Assembly: GCA_044229535.1 (NCBI GenBank)
Contig: JBGASU010000001.1
Span: forward strand, 248,001-312,000
Reading direction: 5' to 3'
DNA from: CAZLFQ01 sp044229535
GTDB lineage: Bacteria; Pseudomonadota; Alphaproteobacteria; Rickettsiales; Midichloriaceae
DNA: 64,000 bases
Shown: positions 53,900 to 63,758 of the stretch, one piece after another
Numbering within the stretch: the stretch's first letter is position 1
Layout: the number at the start of each line of letters is the position of its first letter
Made by a program: the position numbers and the translations under genes
The notes under the pieces: model-generated
What the model saw: only the letters and a program-made list of their open reading frames with translations
What the model was told of the DNA's origin: nothing
Databases searched by the model: none

Positions 53900-55987
53900 A
53901 TGAAAAATAATGAAGAAAGATTGAAACGAATAGCAGAGATAAATCAGCAAATAGCAGATATAGATAATGATAATGATGATGATGAATTTAGTGATCTAGT
54001 TGAAAAACTAAGAGCAGAGCGTGCAGCAATTTATGCCGAAGCAGTAGCAGCTGGAACGCCTTTGGCACCAACACCACCAGCAGCACCTATGCCACCTAAA
54101 GCACCAGCGCCAGCAAAATCTGCCGTTAATAATAAAGATGGTAGAGCGGCATTACTAGATGCAGTTAGAGCTGGTAAGAAATTAAATAAAGCTGAGGTTG
54201 AACATAAACCTTTAACAAAAGATGAAGAGCTCAAACTTGCGCTAAAAGGTAATGGTGATAAACCTAGTACACCAAGCCAAGTTAAAAAAGCTGTTGAAGC
54301 GCGTGCAGAAAAACCTGAAGCAAAGATCAAAAGATTGTTAAGTGAAATTATTTTAACTGAAGCTAGAATTGAGTCTCTAAGCAAGTTTTCTGATCAAGAT
54401 CTAGTAAAACAAGCAGAAGAAAAAGCTGTGGTACAAGCACAGAAAGCAGAAGAACTAAAAAAACAAGTTCAGGAAGTGCAAAAAGTATATAATGCAGCAT
54501 CAAAAGTACTTAACTCGGCATTTAATATCCTAAGAACAGAGTTCTTAGGAGAAGGATGGGGGCCTGATGAAGAAGTTACAGAAGTATTGTTAGCAGAGAA
54601 GCCTCTTCATGCAAAATTATATAAAGATATTTTGGCTAAAAAACAAGATATGCACCAAATGCTTGGTGATCTTCATACATTTGTAGATAGCGGTAGAAAA
54701 AGTGTTGTCAATATAGATAATAAATCGCCTATTAATGAAAGGGCTAAATTACAAAGAGAAGTTGCAGATAAAAAGAAAGCAGTCGAAAAAACAATTCGCT
54801 TCATAAATGATATGGAAGAAGATGTTGATGTTTCAGTCCAATACAATGAAGCATATATGGCTGCTAAGAAAAATAAAGGCGCTATTAAGAAATTTGCTTC
54901 TAATAAAGGTGATAACAAACCATCTCGTTTAGATACATTGCTTTCTGAGCATCAGCTTCATGTTTTAGAGTGCGCTAGATTCAATGAAGAAGTTAGGAAG
55001 TTATACCCTAATGAGAAGTTAACAGCAGCAGCTGCTGATCTTTCAAACCATGAAGCGACAATTGCAATGCTTCGCAAAGAATTAGCAGAGCTTAGATCTA
55101 GATTAGCGAATGCTGGTCAAGGTGCTTCTTCTTCAAGCTCTTCTACTTCAAATAGAAATCTTCAAGATCAAGTAGCAGATCTTGAAAAATCTATTATGGT
55201 TTTCCAACAAGCAGGAAACCAAGATGCTCATCAACAACTTGAAACATTATTACCAATATTCAAGGAGTCTGAATCTTTAAGACTTGCAGCACTTAAATTG
55301 GAAAATGATCTAAGAGCTTTGTATGCAGAAAATAATAACCTTCTTAATAATCTTCGTGAGCAAAGACAAGCTGGTGAAAAAGTGCAATTTGAGTTAAATG
55401 CAGCTAATGCGCAAGTAGCTCGATTGAGAGCTGGTTCAGATCAATTGCAAGCCGTTGCAGCTGATAGAGATGCAGCGCAAGCAAACGTTAGAGATCTCAT
55501 GGTTAGAAATGCAACTCTGCAACAACAGTTAGTTGATGCGAATGCAAGAGCGGTATTAGCTCAAGCTGCTAGACCAGCAGCAGCTGTTGCTAGAGTGGTT
55601 CAGGCTCAACCACAGCAAAGTCATTTGATGGAGTGTACTTCGATCTTAGCTGGTGGGCTTTTATATTCTTGCAAAGACAACTTGCTATCTGGGATTAACT
55701 TTAATAGTTCTAATGCTCTATTCTATGTATCAGTTGGCACACTTTGTCTTATGAGTGAATTAGCATTGCAAGTAATGGAAGGATCGAAAATATTTAAATC
55801 TCTTAAAAATGGAAATTTAGATTCATTTGCCCTATCTACTACTTCTGCCGCAGTAGTTACAATGTGTGCAAAAGAAATATTCACTAAGTTAAGACCTGAA
55901 GTTGTTATAGCAGTAAATGTTTGTGCGTTGATACTAGGCGCTATGCACGGAGCTTATACTTCTAAAGATCAAAATTTAGCACGTTAA
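53900..55987 (+). CDS. Ala/Lys-rich coiled-coil protein with C-terminal membrane segment
   Basis: The 695-residue protein is not recognised. Residues 1-50 and about 135-580 have heptad-like coiled-coil composition (many Ala, Glu, Lys, Leu, Gln), interrupted by a Pro/Ala linker near 55-75 (TPPAAPMPPKAPAPAK) and a Ser run near 415. The last 110 residues hold three or four hydrophobic segments with several Cys, so the coiled coil is probably tethered to a membrane. The start at 53900 follows AAGGGGAT; an in-frame ATG at 53858 lies at the predicted transcription start and is unlikely. Confidence 0.65.
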   Translation: MKNNEERLKRIAEINQQIADIDNDNDDDEFSDLVEKLRAERAAIYAEAVAAGTPLAPTPPAAPMPPKAPAPAKSAVNNKDGRAALLDAVRAGKKLNKAEVEHKPLTKDEELKLALKGNGDKPSTPSQVKKAVEARAEKPEAKIKRLLSEIILTEARIESLSKFSDQDLVKQAEEKAVVQAQKAEELKKQVQEVQKVYNAASKVLNSAFNILRTEFLGEGWGPDEEVTEVLLAEKPLHAKLYKDILAKKQDMHQMLGDLHTFVDSGRKSVVNIDNKSPINERAKLQREVADKKKAVEKTIRFINDMEEDVDVSVQYNEAYMAAKKNKGAIKKFASNKGDNKPSRLDTLLSEHQLHVLECARFNEEVRKLYPNEKLTAAAADLSNHEATIAMLRKELAELRSRLANAGQGASSSSSSTSNRNLQDQVADLEKSIMVFQQAGNQDAHQQLETLLPIFKESESLRLAALKLENDLRALYAENNNLLNNLREQRQAGEKVQFELNAANAQVARLRAGSDQLQAVAADRDAAQANVRDLMVRNATLQQQLVDANARAVLAQAARPAAAVARVVQAQPQQSHLMECTSILAGGLLYSCKDNLLSGINFNSSNALFYVSVGTLCLMSELALQVMEGSKIFKSLKNGNLDSFALSTTSAAVVTMCAKEIFTKLRPEVVIAVNVCALILGAMHGAYTSKDQNLAR

Positions 55988-56008
55988 TAGAATTTTGATT
56001 TGAAATAT

Positions 56009-56046
56009 AAAAAAGCGGTTTGGTATTTAGCCAAGCCGCTTTTTTT
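56009..56046. terminator. Bidirectional rho-independent terminator
   Basis: GCGGTTTGG pairs with CCAAGCCGC (one G-T pair), with an A run before and a T run after. The stop codon of the minus-strand gene lies inside the T run, so both convergent genes end here. Confidence 0.9.
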
Positions 56047-56977
56047 ATGGTGCATCTTTGTCTTTAGTCGCGCCCAGAATGCTGTTCCATATTTTATCTG
56101 CAGAGAATTGATCGTTTTTAAATGCAAACACTTTGAATATATAACACATAGATCCATACATAGCATGGATAGGCATGGTACTTAAAAGTGACAAGGCTAT
56201 TAGTGGTTTGTTGTTTAAGAATAATATAAGTATTTCCGTACTTTTTATTGATGATGCCGCCTCTCTAATGAAATTAAAGATTATAAGTCCACAAATTGTT
56301 GAGAGAGTTAGGTTGATTAAGATTATTAACAGCATCACAATCTTAACATCATTAATTGCAGATGTATTAATTTCAAAAGCTTTCCAAAATCCATCTTTTT
56401 GTAGAAGAGCCGCATATTCAACTAAACATAGTTTAAGGTAATAAGAGCCGATTAATAATACACCTAAGGCAATAGTTGGAAATGTAAGAAGCCTTATAAC
56501 AACAGCTACAGATTCTGTTGTGGACATCATTTTATTAAGGAAAAATTCTGTCATGAATATAAAAATAAAAGGTAGTAATACTATGAAAAGCATTACTAAA
56601 AATTTCATGATAAAGATGGGAAATAATTTGTAGAAATTTTGTATAGTAAATTTAATATACCTAAATATTTTTCCAAAAACATTGTGTTTATCGCTCTCAA
56701 AGCAAATGAAAGCTGTGAAGCAGTTGAGGAGAATGACAAAAGATAAAAATAATCCAAATAAAGATAGATCATTTCCAGCGTTTTTATAATTGATTGGTAT
56801 TGCTTCTCCTATAATTATAGCTTTAAAATCCTCAATTTTTGAGAGAAATTGAAATTTTAATTCTAGTAGTGGGATGGAAGCTAGTAGTGCGTACACAAGA
56901 ACATTGAAGAATATGAATACTCCAAAGTGTCTAAAAAGTGCTGAATAGCCTAATTTAAAAAATGTTAGAAAATTCAT
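56045..56977 (-). CDS. Polytopic membrane protein of unknown function
   Basis: The 310-residue protein has about six long hydrophobic helices (for example FGVFIFFNVLVYALLASI near residue 18 and FLVMLFIVLLPFIFIFM near 130) with short loops. The helix pattern resembles DUF-type 'YciC/glycerophosphoryl diester membrane domain' proteins, but no diagnostic motif could be confirmed. It stands alone, convergent with the coiled-coil gene and divergent from pth. Confidence 0.6.
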   Translation of the reverse strand: MNFLTFFKLGYSALFRHFGVFIFFNVLVYALLASIPLLELKFQFLSKIEDFKAIIIGEAIPINYKNAGNDLSLFGLFLSFVILLNCFTAFICFESDKHNVFGKIFRYIKFTIQNFYKLFPIFIMKFLVMLFIVLLPFIFIFMTEFFLNKMMSTTESVAVVIRLLTFPTIALGVLLIGSYYLKLCLVEYAALLQKDGFWKAFEINTSAINDVKIVMLLIILINLTLSTICGLIIFNFIREAASSIKSTEILILFLNNKPLIALSLLSTMPIHAMYGSMCYIFKVFAFKNDQFSADKIWNSILGATKDKDAP

Positions 56978-57111
56978 AATATTACCTAGTTAAGTACTAG
57001 ACTAGTCGTGAAAATTTGATATGTAAATCAAATGTATAGATTCTATATGCCAAACCTCATTTACATCATTCGAAAACTAAAATACTATAGCTTTAAATAA
57101 AAGTGTAAGAT

Positions 57112-57693
57112 ATGAAGTTAATAATAGGTTTAGGCAATCCGGGTGATGAATATGTGAAAACCCGTCATAACGTTGGGTTTATGGTGCTAGATACTATTGC
57201 CGATAAATTCAATTTCTCACAGTATTCGCAGAAATTCCATGGGCACTATGCGCAAGGTGAAATTCATCATAAAAAAATTATATTACTAAAGCCGCAGACT
57301 TATATGAATCTTTCTGGAAGATCTGCGCAGGAATGTGCGCATTTCTTCAAGATACCATTACAGGATGTTATTGTATTTCATGATGAACTAGACTTAGAGC
57401 TTGGTCGAATAAAAGTTAAAGTTGGGGGCAGTAATGCAGGGCATAATGGCTTAAAATCATTGGACGAATGCATTGGTAGCGATTATACTCGCGTGCGGTT
57501 TGGTATTGATAGACCTTTAAGTAAAAATACTAGCTCGCATGTTCTTTCCAATTTTGGAAAGTCAGAAGAGCCAGTTGTGTTAGAAACAATCGATACCATA
57601 ATTGAAAATATAAAATATTTGATAGATGGAAACCACACAGACTTTATGAATAGGTGTGCTGTTGCTTCAAAAGAAAGTAAGGAGAAAAAATAA
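57112..57693 (+). CDS. pth: Peptidyl-tRNA hydrolase
   Basis: The 193-residue protein has the Pth motifs [18 protein letters not shown] (catalytic His19), [20 protein letters not shown] (catalytic Asp near residue 90) and [12 protein letters not shown]. It frees tRNA from stalled peptidyl-tRNA. Length is normal. Its stop codon overlaps the ychF start by one base (TAATG), a widely conserved pth-ychF pair in bacteria. Confidence 0.96.
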   Translation: MKLIIGLGNPGDEYVKTRHNVGFMVLDTIADKFNFSQYSQKFHGHYAQGEIHHKKIILLKPQTYMNLSGRSAQECAHFFKIPLQDVIVFHDELDLELGRIKVKVGGSNAGHNGLKSLDECIGSDYTRVRFGIDRPLSKNTSSHVLSNFGKSEEPVVLETIDTIIENIKYLIDGNHTDFMNRCAVASKESKEKK

Positions 57694-58787
57694 TGGGATT
57701 TAAGTGCGGAATAGTAGGTTTGCCAAACGTTGGCAAGTCGACTTTGTTTAATGCGGTAACAAATAGTGCAGCTGCTGAGGCTGCAAACTATCCATTCTGC
57801 ACAATTGAACCAAACGTTGGCATTGTATCTGTTCCAGACGTAAGGTTAAATAAATTGGCTGAAATTGCAGGCTCGGCAAAAATCATTCCAACCCAAATAG
57901 AGTTTGTGGATATCGCAGGCTTAGTAAAAGGTGCAAGTAAAGGTGAAGGGCTTGGTAATCAATTTTTATCTCATATCAGAGAAGTTGATGCAATAGTTCA
58001 TGTTCTTAGATGTTTTGATGATGAAAATATCGTACACGTAGATGGAAGTGTTGACCCACTTAGAGATGCTGAAGTTATAGAACTAGAATTAATTTTTGCT
58101 GATCTAGACAGTATTGAAAAGCGTCTACCGAATTTGGAAAAAAAAGCGAAACAGCAAAAAGAATTACAAGAAGAAGTCGATCTTCTGAAGAAAGTTGCGG
58201 TTGTTTTAAAAGAAGGAAAACCAGCTAGAGCGATTTGGACGAAAGAAAATTCGAATGCTTTAAGAAAATTGCAACTTCTTACCACAAAGCCAATTTTATA
58301 TCTGTGTAATGTTGGTGAAAATGATATTGCTACTGGCAATGCTCATACTAAAAAAGTTCAGGAAAAAGCAGAAAAAGAAAATGCGGATTGTGTTTTGATC
58401 TCTGCAAAGATTGAATCGGAAATTGCTGTACTAGAAAATGAGGCTGACAAAAAAGAATTTTTACAAGGAATTGGCTTGGAAGAAACAGGACTGAGCAGAC
58501 TTATTAAAGCTGGGTATCATTTGCTAGGACTTATTACCTATTTCACAATTGGGCCAAAAGAAGCACGCGCTTGGACGATTATAAATGGCATGCTTGCTCC
58601 ACAGGCGGCAGGCGTAATTCATACCGATTTTGAAAAAGGTTTTATCCGTGCTGAGACTATTGCTTTTGAAGACTACATCAAATACAACGGTGAAGCAGGT
58701 TCAAGAGATGCTGGTAAGTTAAAATCTGAAGGCAAAGAATATGTTGTAAAAGACGGTGATGTGATGCATTTTAGATTCAATGTGTAA
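57693..58787 (+). CDS. ychF: Ribosome-associated ATPase/GTPase YchF
   Basis: The 364-residue protein has the P-loop [11 protein letters not shown], the [10 protein letters not shown] switch region and a C-terminal TGS-like domain ending VMHFRFNV. YchF (OLA1) prefers ATP and associates with ribosomes and stress responses. It overlaps pth by one base and is followed by glyQ after 12 bp, so the three genes form one unit. Confidence 0.95.
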   Translation: MGFKCGIVGLPNVGKSTLFNAVTNSAAAEAANYPFCTIEPNVGIVSVPDVRLNKLAEIAGSAKIIPTQIEFVDIAGLVKGASKGEGLGNQFLSHIREVDAIVHVLRCFDDENIVHVDGSVDPLRDAEVIELELIFADLDSIEKRLPNLEKKAKQQKELQEEVDLLKKVAVVLKEGKPARAIWTKENSNALRKLQLLTTKPILYLCNVGENDIATGNAHTKKVQEKAEKENADCVLISAKIESEIAVLENEADKKEFLQGIGLEETGLSRLIKAGYHLLGLITYFTIGPKEARAWTIINGMLAPQAAGVIHTDFEKGFIRAETIAFEDYIKYNGEAGSRDAGKLKSEGKEYVVKDGDVMHFRFNV

Positions 58788-58799
58788 TTTGGTTTAGAT

Positions 58800-59642
58800 A
58801 TGTACTTTCAGGATTTGATTTTTACATTGCAGAAATATTGGACAGAGCAGGGGTGTATCTTGTTGCAACCGTACGATATGGAAGTTGGTGCAGGTACATC
58901 GCACCCAGCAACTTTACTGCGCTGTTTAGATACAAACCCGTGGAATGTAGTGTATGTACAGCCTTGCAGAAGGCCTACTGATGGTAGATACGCAGAAAAT
59001 CCGAACCGTATGCAGCATTATTATCAACTGCAAGTAATTCTAAAGCCATCGCCAAAAGATATTCAAGAGCTCTGCTTGCAGAGTATGTATAAAGTTGGTC
59101 TTGATCCAAAAAAACATGATTTTCGCTTTGTTGAAGACGATTGGGAAAACCCAACTCTAGGCGCATGGGGGCTAGGTTGGGAAATGTGGTGCGATGGTAT
59201 GGAAGTACTTCAATTTACATATATGCAACAGATTGGTGGAATTGAGTGTAACCCAATCCCAGGGGAATTAACCTATGGGCTTGAGCGTCTGGCTATGTAT
59301 ATCCAAGGCATTGAAAACGTTTGGGATTTAAAATGGAATGATCGTGGCGTTACATATGCTGATGTATTTAAGCGTTCTGAAGTGCAGTACTGTAAATATA
59401 ATTTCGAAGCAGCAGATACACAAATGCTACTGACTAATTTCACAAGCCACGAAAAAGAATGTGAAAGATTGCTTGAATTAGGTCTCGCACAGCCAGCTTA
59501 TGATCAATGTCTAAAAGCCGCGCACATTTTTAATCTATTAGAGGCGAGGGGTGTTATAAGCGTTACTGAAAGAACTTCGTTTATCGGTCGCATCCGCAAC
59601 ATCACTCGTAAATGCTGTGAGATGTGGGTTAGTTCCAAATAG
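58800..59642 (+). CDS. glyQ: Glycyl-tRNA synthetase alpha subunit
   Basis: The 280-residue protein is the alpha chain of the bacterial heterotetrameric enzyme, with conserved [17 protein letters not shown] (near residue 18), [14 protein letters not shown] and the [12 protein letters not shown] motif 3 region. It needs the beta chain GlyS to charge tRNA-Gly. glyS, normally next to glyQ, is not here; the following gene is parE. Confidence 0.95.
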   Translation: MYFQDLIFTLQKYWTEQGCILLQPYDMEVGAGTSHPATLLRCLDTNPWNVVYVQPCRRPTDGRYAENPNRMQHYYQLQVILKPSPKDIQELCLQSMYKVGLDPKKHDFRFVEDDWENPTLGAWGLGWEMWCDGMEVLQFTYMQQIGGIECNPIPGELTYGLERLAMYIQGIENVWDLKWNDRGVTYADVFKRSEVQYCKYNFEAADTQMLLTNFTSHEKECERLLELGLAQPAYDQCLKAAHIFNLLEARGVISVTERTSFIGRIRNITRKCCEMWVSSK

Positions 59643-59719
59643 CATTATTGTTTTTCACCTTGCTCAAACCTGTGGATATGCTAGAATTAAGCCATATTTA
59701 AGAGTTTCAAAGGCTTTTG

Positions 59720-61714
59720 ATGGATTTATTCTCTGCAAATTCTGCTGCTAAGAAAAGTAGCAAAACTGAAAATAGTTATAGCGCACAAGACATAGAAGTT
59801 CTTGAAGGGCTTGAACCTGTCCGCAGACGCCCAGGGATGTATATTGGCGGCACTGACGAGAAGGCGCTCTATCATCTAATAAGCGAAGTACTCGACAACT
59901 CTATGGATGAAGCTGTTGCAGGTTATGCAACAAAGATTGGAGTGCACCTAAGCAAAAACAATGAAATAACTATCACAGATAATGGTCGCGGAATTCCAGT
60001 TGATCCACATCCTAAATTTCCAAAAAAATCAGCACTAGAAGTTATTTTAACGACCCTGCACTCGGGTGGTAAATTTAATGATAAAGTTTATTCAACGTCA
60101 GGCGGCCTACATGGTGTTGGTATTTCAGTAGTGAATGCATTATCAGATGCTTTAACTGTAGAAGTAAAAAGAGACGGAAAAATCTATGTTCAGGAATATT
60201 CTAAAGGCAATCCACAAAGTAAAATAAAAGCCAGTGAAGGTAAGCCTAGAGATACAGGAACATCTGTTACTTTCCATCCAGATCCTGAAATATTTAAAAA
60301 CAATAAATACAAACCTGAAAATGTTTATAGAATTGCTTGCTCTAAAGCATATCTATTCAAGGGCGTTGTAATTAACTGGAGTTGCGATAAAGGAATGCTC
60401 CCAGAAGATTCCGAAATCCCTCAAGAAGCCAAGATCCATTTCCCGAATGGCTTGGAAGATTTTTTACATAGCATTGTTCCAGCAGAGCAGTTGCTAAGTC
60501 CAACAACATTTGCTGGTGAAGTTACGTTTCCAGATAAACAAGGAAAAGTAGAGTGGGCTATAAACTGGCTCAACCATGGTGAAAGTATCAGTCGTTCATA
60601 TTGCAACACTATTTATACGCCAGATGGCGGTACGCATGAAGCTGGTATGCGCGGCGCGCTTACTAAAGGTTTAAGAAACTATGCAGAAATTACTGGTAAT
60701 AAAAAAGTTGCTCAAATCACAGCAGACGATGTTTTAGATTACTCTGCAACATTGCTTTCTGTATTTATTAAAAACCCAACTTTCCAAGGACAAACTAAAG
60801 ATAGATTGCTTACGCAAGAAGCAACAAAATATGTTGAAAATGCAATTAGGCATCAATTTGACCATTGGCTAACTAGCAACCCGCAAAATGCTAACGCCGT
60901 TTTAGATTTGGTTATTGCTAATTCTGAAGATCGTTTGAAACGCAAAAAAGAAAAAGAAGTTGGTCGTAAGACGCCTATAAAATCAATGCGCTTACCTGGT
61001 AAACTTACCGATTGTAATCAGGAGTCTTCCGAGGATACGGAGTTATTCTTAGTTGAGGGTGAGTCTGCTGGTGGTTCGGCAAAACAGGGGCGTAACAGAG
61101 AAAACCAAGCAATTCTGCCACTCAAAGGTAAAATTCTAAACGTGGCGAGTAATTCGATTGAGAAAATTAAAGCCAACCAAGAAGTTTCAGATTTAATTGT
61201 AGCCTTGGGTTGTGGAACAGGCGATAGTTATGATTCAGCAAAGCTCAGATACGACCGTATTATTATCATGACCGATGCTGACGTTGATGGAGCGCATATT
61301 ACCTCGCTACTTTTAACATTCTTTTATCTGCAAATGCCGCGTTTAATAACGGATGGGCATTTGTATTTAGCTCAACCGCCATTATTTAAACTTACCCAAA
61401 GTGCTAAAAACTATTACGCACAAAATGAAGAAGAAAAAGAAAAGCTTTATAAGGAGCTAAGCAAGGGTAGGGGAAACATTGAGGTTAGCCGCTTTAAGGG
61501 ATTAGGCGAAATGACTGCTCCTCAACTTAAGGAAACCACCATGGATCCTAAAAAGCGCGTGCTTTTAAAGGTAATGATCGATGATTCAGCTAATGAAAAT
61601 GTGGCCAATCTTGTTGAAAATCTAATGGGCAAAAACCCAGAGCCAAGATTTAGGTTCATCAAAGAGAATACCGAGAATATAATCGGCAATCTACATGATA
61701 TAGTTGATGTTTAG
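59720..61714 (+). CDS. parE: DNA topoisomerase IV subunit B
   Basis: The 664-residue protein has the GHKL ATPase (EVLDNSMDEA, DNGRGIPVD, SGGLHGVGISVVNAL) and the TOPRIM domain (LFLVEGESAGGSAKQGR, MTDADVDGAHI), with the ParE-like compact size rather than GyrB's 800 residues. It unlinks daughter chromosomes with ParC. The ATG at 59720 follows AAAGG; a TTG one codon earlier is unlikely. It probably belongs to the pth-ychF-glyQ transcription unit or starts its own in the 77-bp gap. Confidence 0.94.
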   Translation: MDLFSANSAAKKSSKTENSYSAQDIEVLEGLEPVRRRPGMYIGGTDEKALYHLISEVLDNSMDEAVAGYATKIGVHLSKNNEITITDNGRGIPVDPHPKFPKKSALEVILTTLHSGGKFNDKVYSTSGGLHGVGISVVNALSDALTVEVKRDGKIYVQEYSKGNPQSKIKASEGKPRDTGTSVTFHPDPEIFKNNKYKPENVYRIACSKAYLFKGVVINWSCDKGMLPEDSEIPQEAKIHFPNGLEDFLHSIVPAEQLLSPTTFAGEVTFPDKQGKVEWAINWLNHGESISRSYCNTIYTPDGGTHEAGMRGALTKGLRNYAEITGNKKVAQITADDVLDYSATLLSVFIKNPTFQGQTKDRLLTQEATKYVENAIRHQFDHWLTSNPQNANAVLDLVIANSEDRLKRKKEKEVGRKTPIKSMRLPGKLTDCNQESSEDTELFLVEGESAGGSAKQGRNRENQAILPLKGKILNVASNSIEKIKANQEVSDLIVALGCGTGDSYDSAKLRYDRIIIMTDADVDGAHITSLLLTFFYLQMPRLITDGHLYLAQPPLFKLTQSAKNYYAQNEEEKEKLYKELSKGRGNIEVSRFKGLGEMTAPQLKETTMDPKKRVLLKVMIDDSANENVANLVENLMGKNPEPRFRFIKENTENIIGNLHDIVDV

Positions 61715-61733
61715 AGCGTTTTTGGCTTAATAA

Positions 61734-61762
61734 TTGATTTTTCACATTTGTTTCTGTATAAT
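61734..61762 (+). promoter_or_regulatory. Sigma70 promoter with consensus -10
   Basis: TTGATT (61734-61739) and TATAAT (61757-61762) are 17 bp apart. Transcription would begin near 61769, 17 bases before the start codon at 61786. Confidence 0.65.
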
Positions 61763-61785
61763 GCCTGAAAAATATAGGGTTGGGT

Positions 61786-62592
61786 ATGCTTGATCGAGGT
61801 TTGATTGCAAAACGTAGTTTGGAGATTTTAAAAATCAAAAGAGATGTTGCTGATAGTAAAAGTGATTTATTAGAAAGTTATAAAACAATACTGGGTGATG
61901 AAGATTCAATAGTGGATTTGTGTTGGAGATTTTCTCACCTAAATATTAACCAGATAGAATCTTTTGCTTTAAGGGAGACTCTTTTATCAAAGCACTATTA
62001 TAAAAGTTTTTGTGCAAAAATTCATGAAATACTTCCAAATTTGCGATTTAATGAAGCGCAAATTATTTTGAGTTTTATATCTGATTTTAATCTTCCAGTT
62101 AATGTGTTTATAAACACTACTGTATGTAATATAGCTGAGGATTTAACTAACAGAATTCTCGATGATTTCCAAGGTTCTTTTGCAAGACAAGAAGGTAAAA
62201 AAGCTAGCTTAATAGATTTATCACTTCTTTTTTGTTCTTTAGGCAAATTAGATATGGAGCTTGATCATATAAATTATCATAGAGCATTTACATTCTTAGA
62301 GCATATTGGGGGTAGCTCTATGTTTGGTTATATATCGTCGTTGGAATTATTATATGCTGTTCCATCAAAGAATAGGCATGATGATTGGCTAGAGTTAAAG
62401 TGCTTTGCTCTAGTAGGATTAAATAATACATTTGAACTTAAAAAATTAGGTGATGGCGATGGTGATAGTAGATATTGGACAAAGAAAATGCGTGGTATAG
62501 TAAAGCTTGTTATAGCAGAATGTGGAGCAACAGCTTTTAATAGTACAGAGATTAATAGCTTTTGTAATGTATCAGCCGCGCACAGTTTGTGA
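61786..62592 (+). CDS. Unknown helical protein
   Basis: The 268-residue protein is not recognised. It is soluble, Leu/Ile-rich and mostly helical, with several cysteines and no signal peptide. A consensus promoter and an AGGGTTGGG ribosome-binding region precede it, so expression is likely. Its 3' end overlaps the convergent small-gene cassette by 21 bp. Like other unknowns here it could be lineage-specific. Confidence 0.55.
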   Translation: MLDRGLIAKRSLEILKIKRDVADSKSDLLESYKTILGDEDSIVDLCWRFSHLNINQIESFALRETLLSKHYYKSFCAKIHEILPNLRFNEAQIILSFISDFNLPVNVFINTTVCNIAEDLTNRILDDFQGSFARQEGKKASLIDLSLLFCSLGKLDMELDHINYHRAFTFLEHIGGSSMFGYISSLELLYAVPSKNRHDDWLELKCFALVGLNNTFELKKLGDGDGDSRYWTKKMRGIVKLVIAECGATAFNSTEINSFCNVSAAHSL

Positions 62593-62829
62593 TTGGACAT
62601 GCTTTTCTAAATGTAAAATTGCAGCCATACCTAAAAAAACAACTCCAGACAGAGCAAAACTAATATTTTCTTCGGCTATTGCTTGATAAAAGTAACCAAG
62701 AGAAGTGCCTGTGAGAAATAAAGAAATAGTGCCTAGAGCAACTGGTGATGCAATAATGCAGTTTGTTAATCTATCAAGGTTTTCATCTATTGTTGATTCT
62801 TCAATAGACCTAAGATTGGTGCTTGTCAT
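62572..62829 (-). CDS. Small two-helix membrane protein, cassette gene 5
   Basis: The 85-residue protein has two hydrophobic helices (about residues 30-50 and 58-75) and a polar, basic tail. It is the last gene of a run of five small minus-strand genes and overlaps the DUF2335 gene by 20 bp. Size and topology recall the C-terminal half of DUF2335 proteins, but no family could be assigned. Confidence 0.5.
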   Translation of the reverse strand: MTSTNLRSIEESTIDENLDRLTNCIIASPVALGTISLFLTGTSLGYFYQAIAEENISFALSGVVFLGMAAILHLEKHVQSQTVRG

Positions 62830-63250
62830 GACCTTCAAAATTTCTTTTTGGACGGTTTATATGTTTACGGGAATTTGCAGAGGCTAAAGCTGCTATCATA
62901 AGAAAAGAAAACCCAGAGAAAACAACAACGCTAGCAAGGGTATCATTCTTATCTGCAACCAACGCCATTGCTGAATATATTAAGATAATCGCTAGAGCAA
63001 AACCGAGTAATTGTCCTACGCGAGTTGTATAAGCCATGGATTTTAAATATTTGTTTTCCCAAGCATGCCTGTGTTCTTGCTCTAACTTAGCCATCTCAAG
63101 AATTTTATTTACTGAACCAGGCGCTATTTCTTCATAGCTTTCTAAAACACCAGGTGATGGCAAAATATTATGATTCCTTTGTTCTGGGCGAAAAGAAAAA
63201 TCACGTTGGTTGCGATCGTTACTATATCTTTTGCGATTGTTCGTCTTCAT
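62810..63250 (-). CDS. DUF2335 family membrane protein, cassette gene 4
   Basis: The 146-residue protein has the DUF2335 signature: a polar N-terminus, then LESYEEIAPGSVNKIL and LEQEHRHAWE (near residues 35-65), followed by two membrane helices. DUF2335 proteins are widely scattered, often in plasmids, prophages and genomic islands, and their function is unknown. The two-helix arrangement after a helical cytoplasmic head resembles small holin-like or membrane-toxin proteins, but that is speculation. Confidence 0.82.
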   Translation of the reverse strand: MKTNNRKRYSNDRNQRDFSFRPEQRNHNILPSPGVLESYEEIAPGSVNKILEMAKLEQEHRHAWENKYLKSMAYTTRVGQLLGFALAIILIYSAMALVADKNDTLASVVVFSGFSFLMIAALASANSRKHINRPKRNFEGHDKHQS

Positions 63251-63440
63251 ATTTTTTTCTCAATTTATACATTGCAATACCCATATCTTCACTGACTGAT
63301 TTCCAGTCTCTTCCAATGCTATTTGGGGTGCTGAAGTGATATATATCATCACCATACTTGATGAATAAAGCGCAAGAAGAAAAGGCTCCGCTAAGCAGAG
63401 TAAGTATCCTTTCGACTATTTTTATTCTATGTTCGCTCAT
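63222..63440 (-). CDS. Small hypothetical protein, cassette gene 3
   Basis: The 72-residue protein has one short N-terminal hydrophobic stretch (TLLSGAFSSCALFI) and a basic C-terminus (RKKYEDEQSQKI). It overlaps the DUF2335 gene by 29 bp. The ATG at 63440 is preferred to an in-frame TTG at 63464. Not recognised. Confidence 0.45.
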   Translation of the reverse strand: MSEHRIKIVERILTLLSGAFSSCALFIKYGDDIYHFSTPNSIGRDWKSVSEDMGIAMYKLRKKYEDEQSQKI

Positions 63441-63488
63441 AAGTAACTTTGATGATAAGATCAATTAAGAACTTTGCAAGGCCAAAAA

Positions 63489-63758
63489 TTATCTAGAAAC
63501 TAATATTGAAATTAGTAAGGTGATTGTTTGGATGCAAATAATACCAATAAACCACTTTAAAAGCTCTGCTCTGGAATATTCGATGCGAGCTTCAGTTATG
63601 GCGATTATCTCGCTGCATTTGAGATCTAGATACTCTTTTGGAATGGTTGATTCGCTAGACAATATTTCATTAGCGATAGCTTCTGCATGTGGTTCAAGAA
63701 TATTAGCTCTTGTAAGTCTTTTGACCATTCTCTCGCTTTCTTTAAAATGTATTTTCAT
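63489..63758 (-). CDS. DUF1640/CCDC90-like small membrane protein, cassette gene 2
   Basis: The 89-residue protein has the layout of bacterial DUF1640-like proteins: an N-terminal LTRANILEPHAEAIANEI block, a short coiled coil and a C-terminal helix introduced by RAELLKWFIGI. The eukaryotic relatives (CCDC90/MCUR1) are mitochondrial. Bacterial forms are common in alphaproteobacteria and often repeated next to each other; function unknown. Confidence 0.7.
   Translation of the reverse strand: MKIHFKESERMVKRLTRANILEPHAEAIANEILSSESTIPKEYLDLKCSEIIAITEARIEYSRAELLKWFIGIICIQTITLLISILVSR

Noticed and set aside
61725..61745. TTAATAATTGATTTTT near the promoter at 61734
   Set aside because: The second half is TTTT, not TTAA; the sequence is better explained as part of the -35 region.
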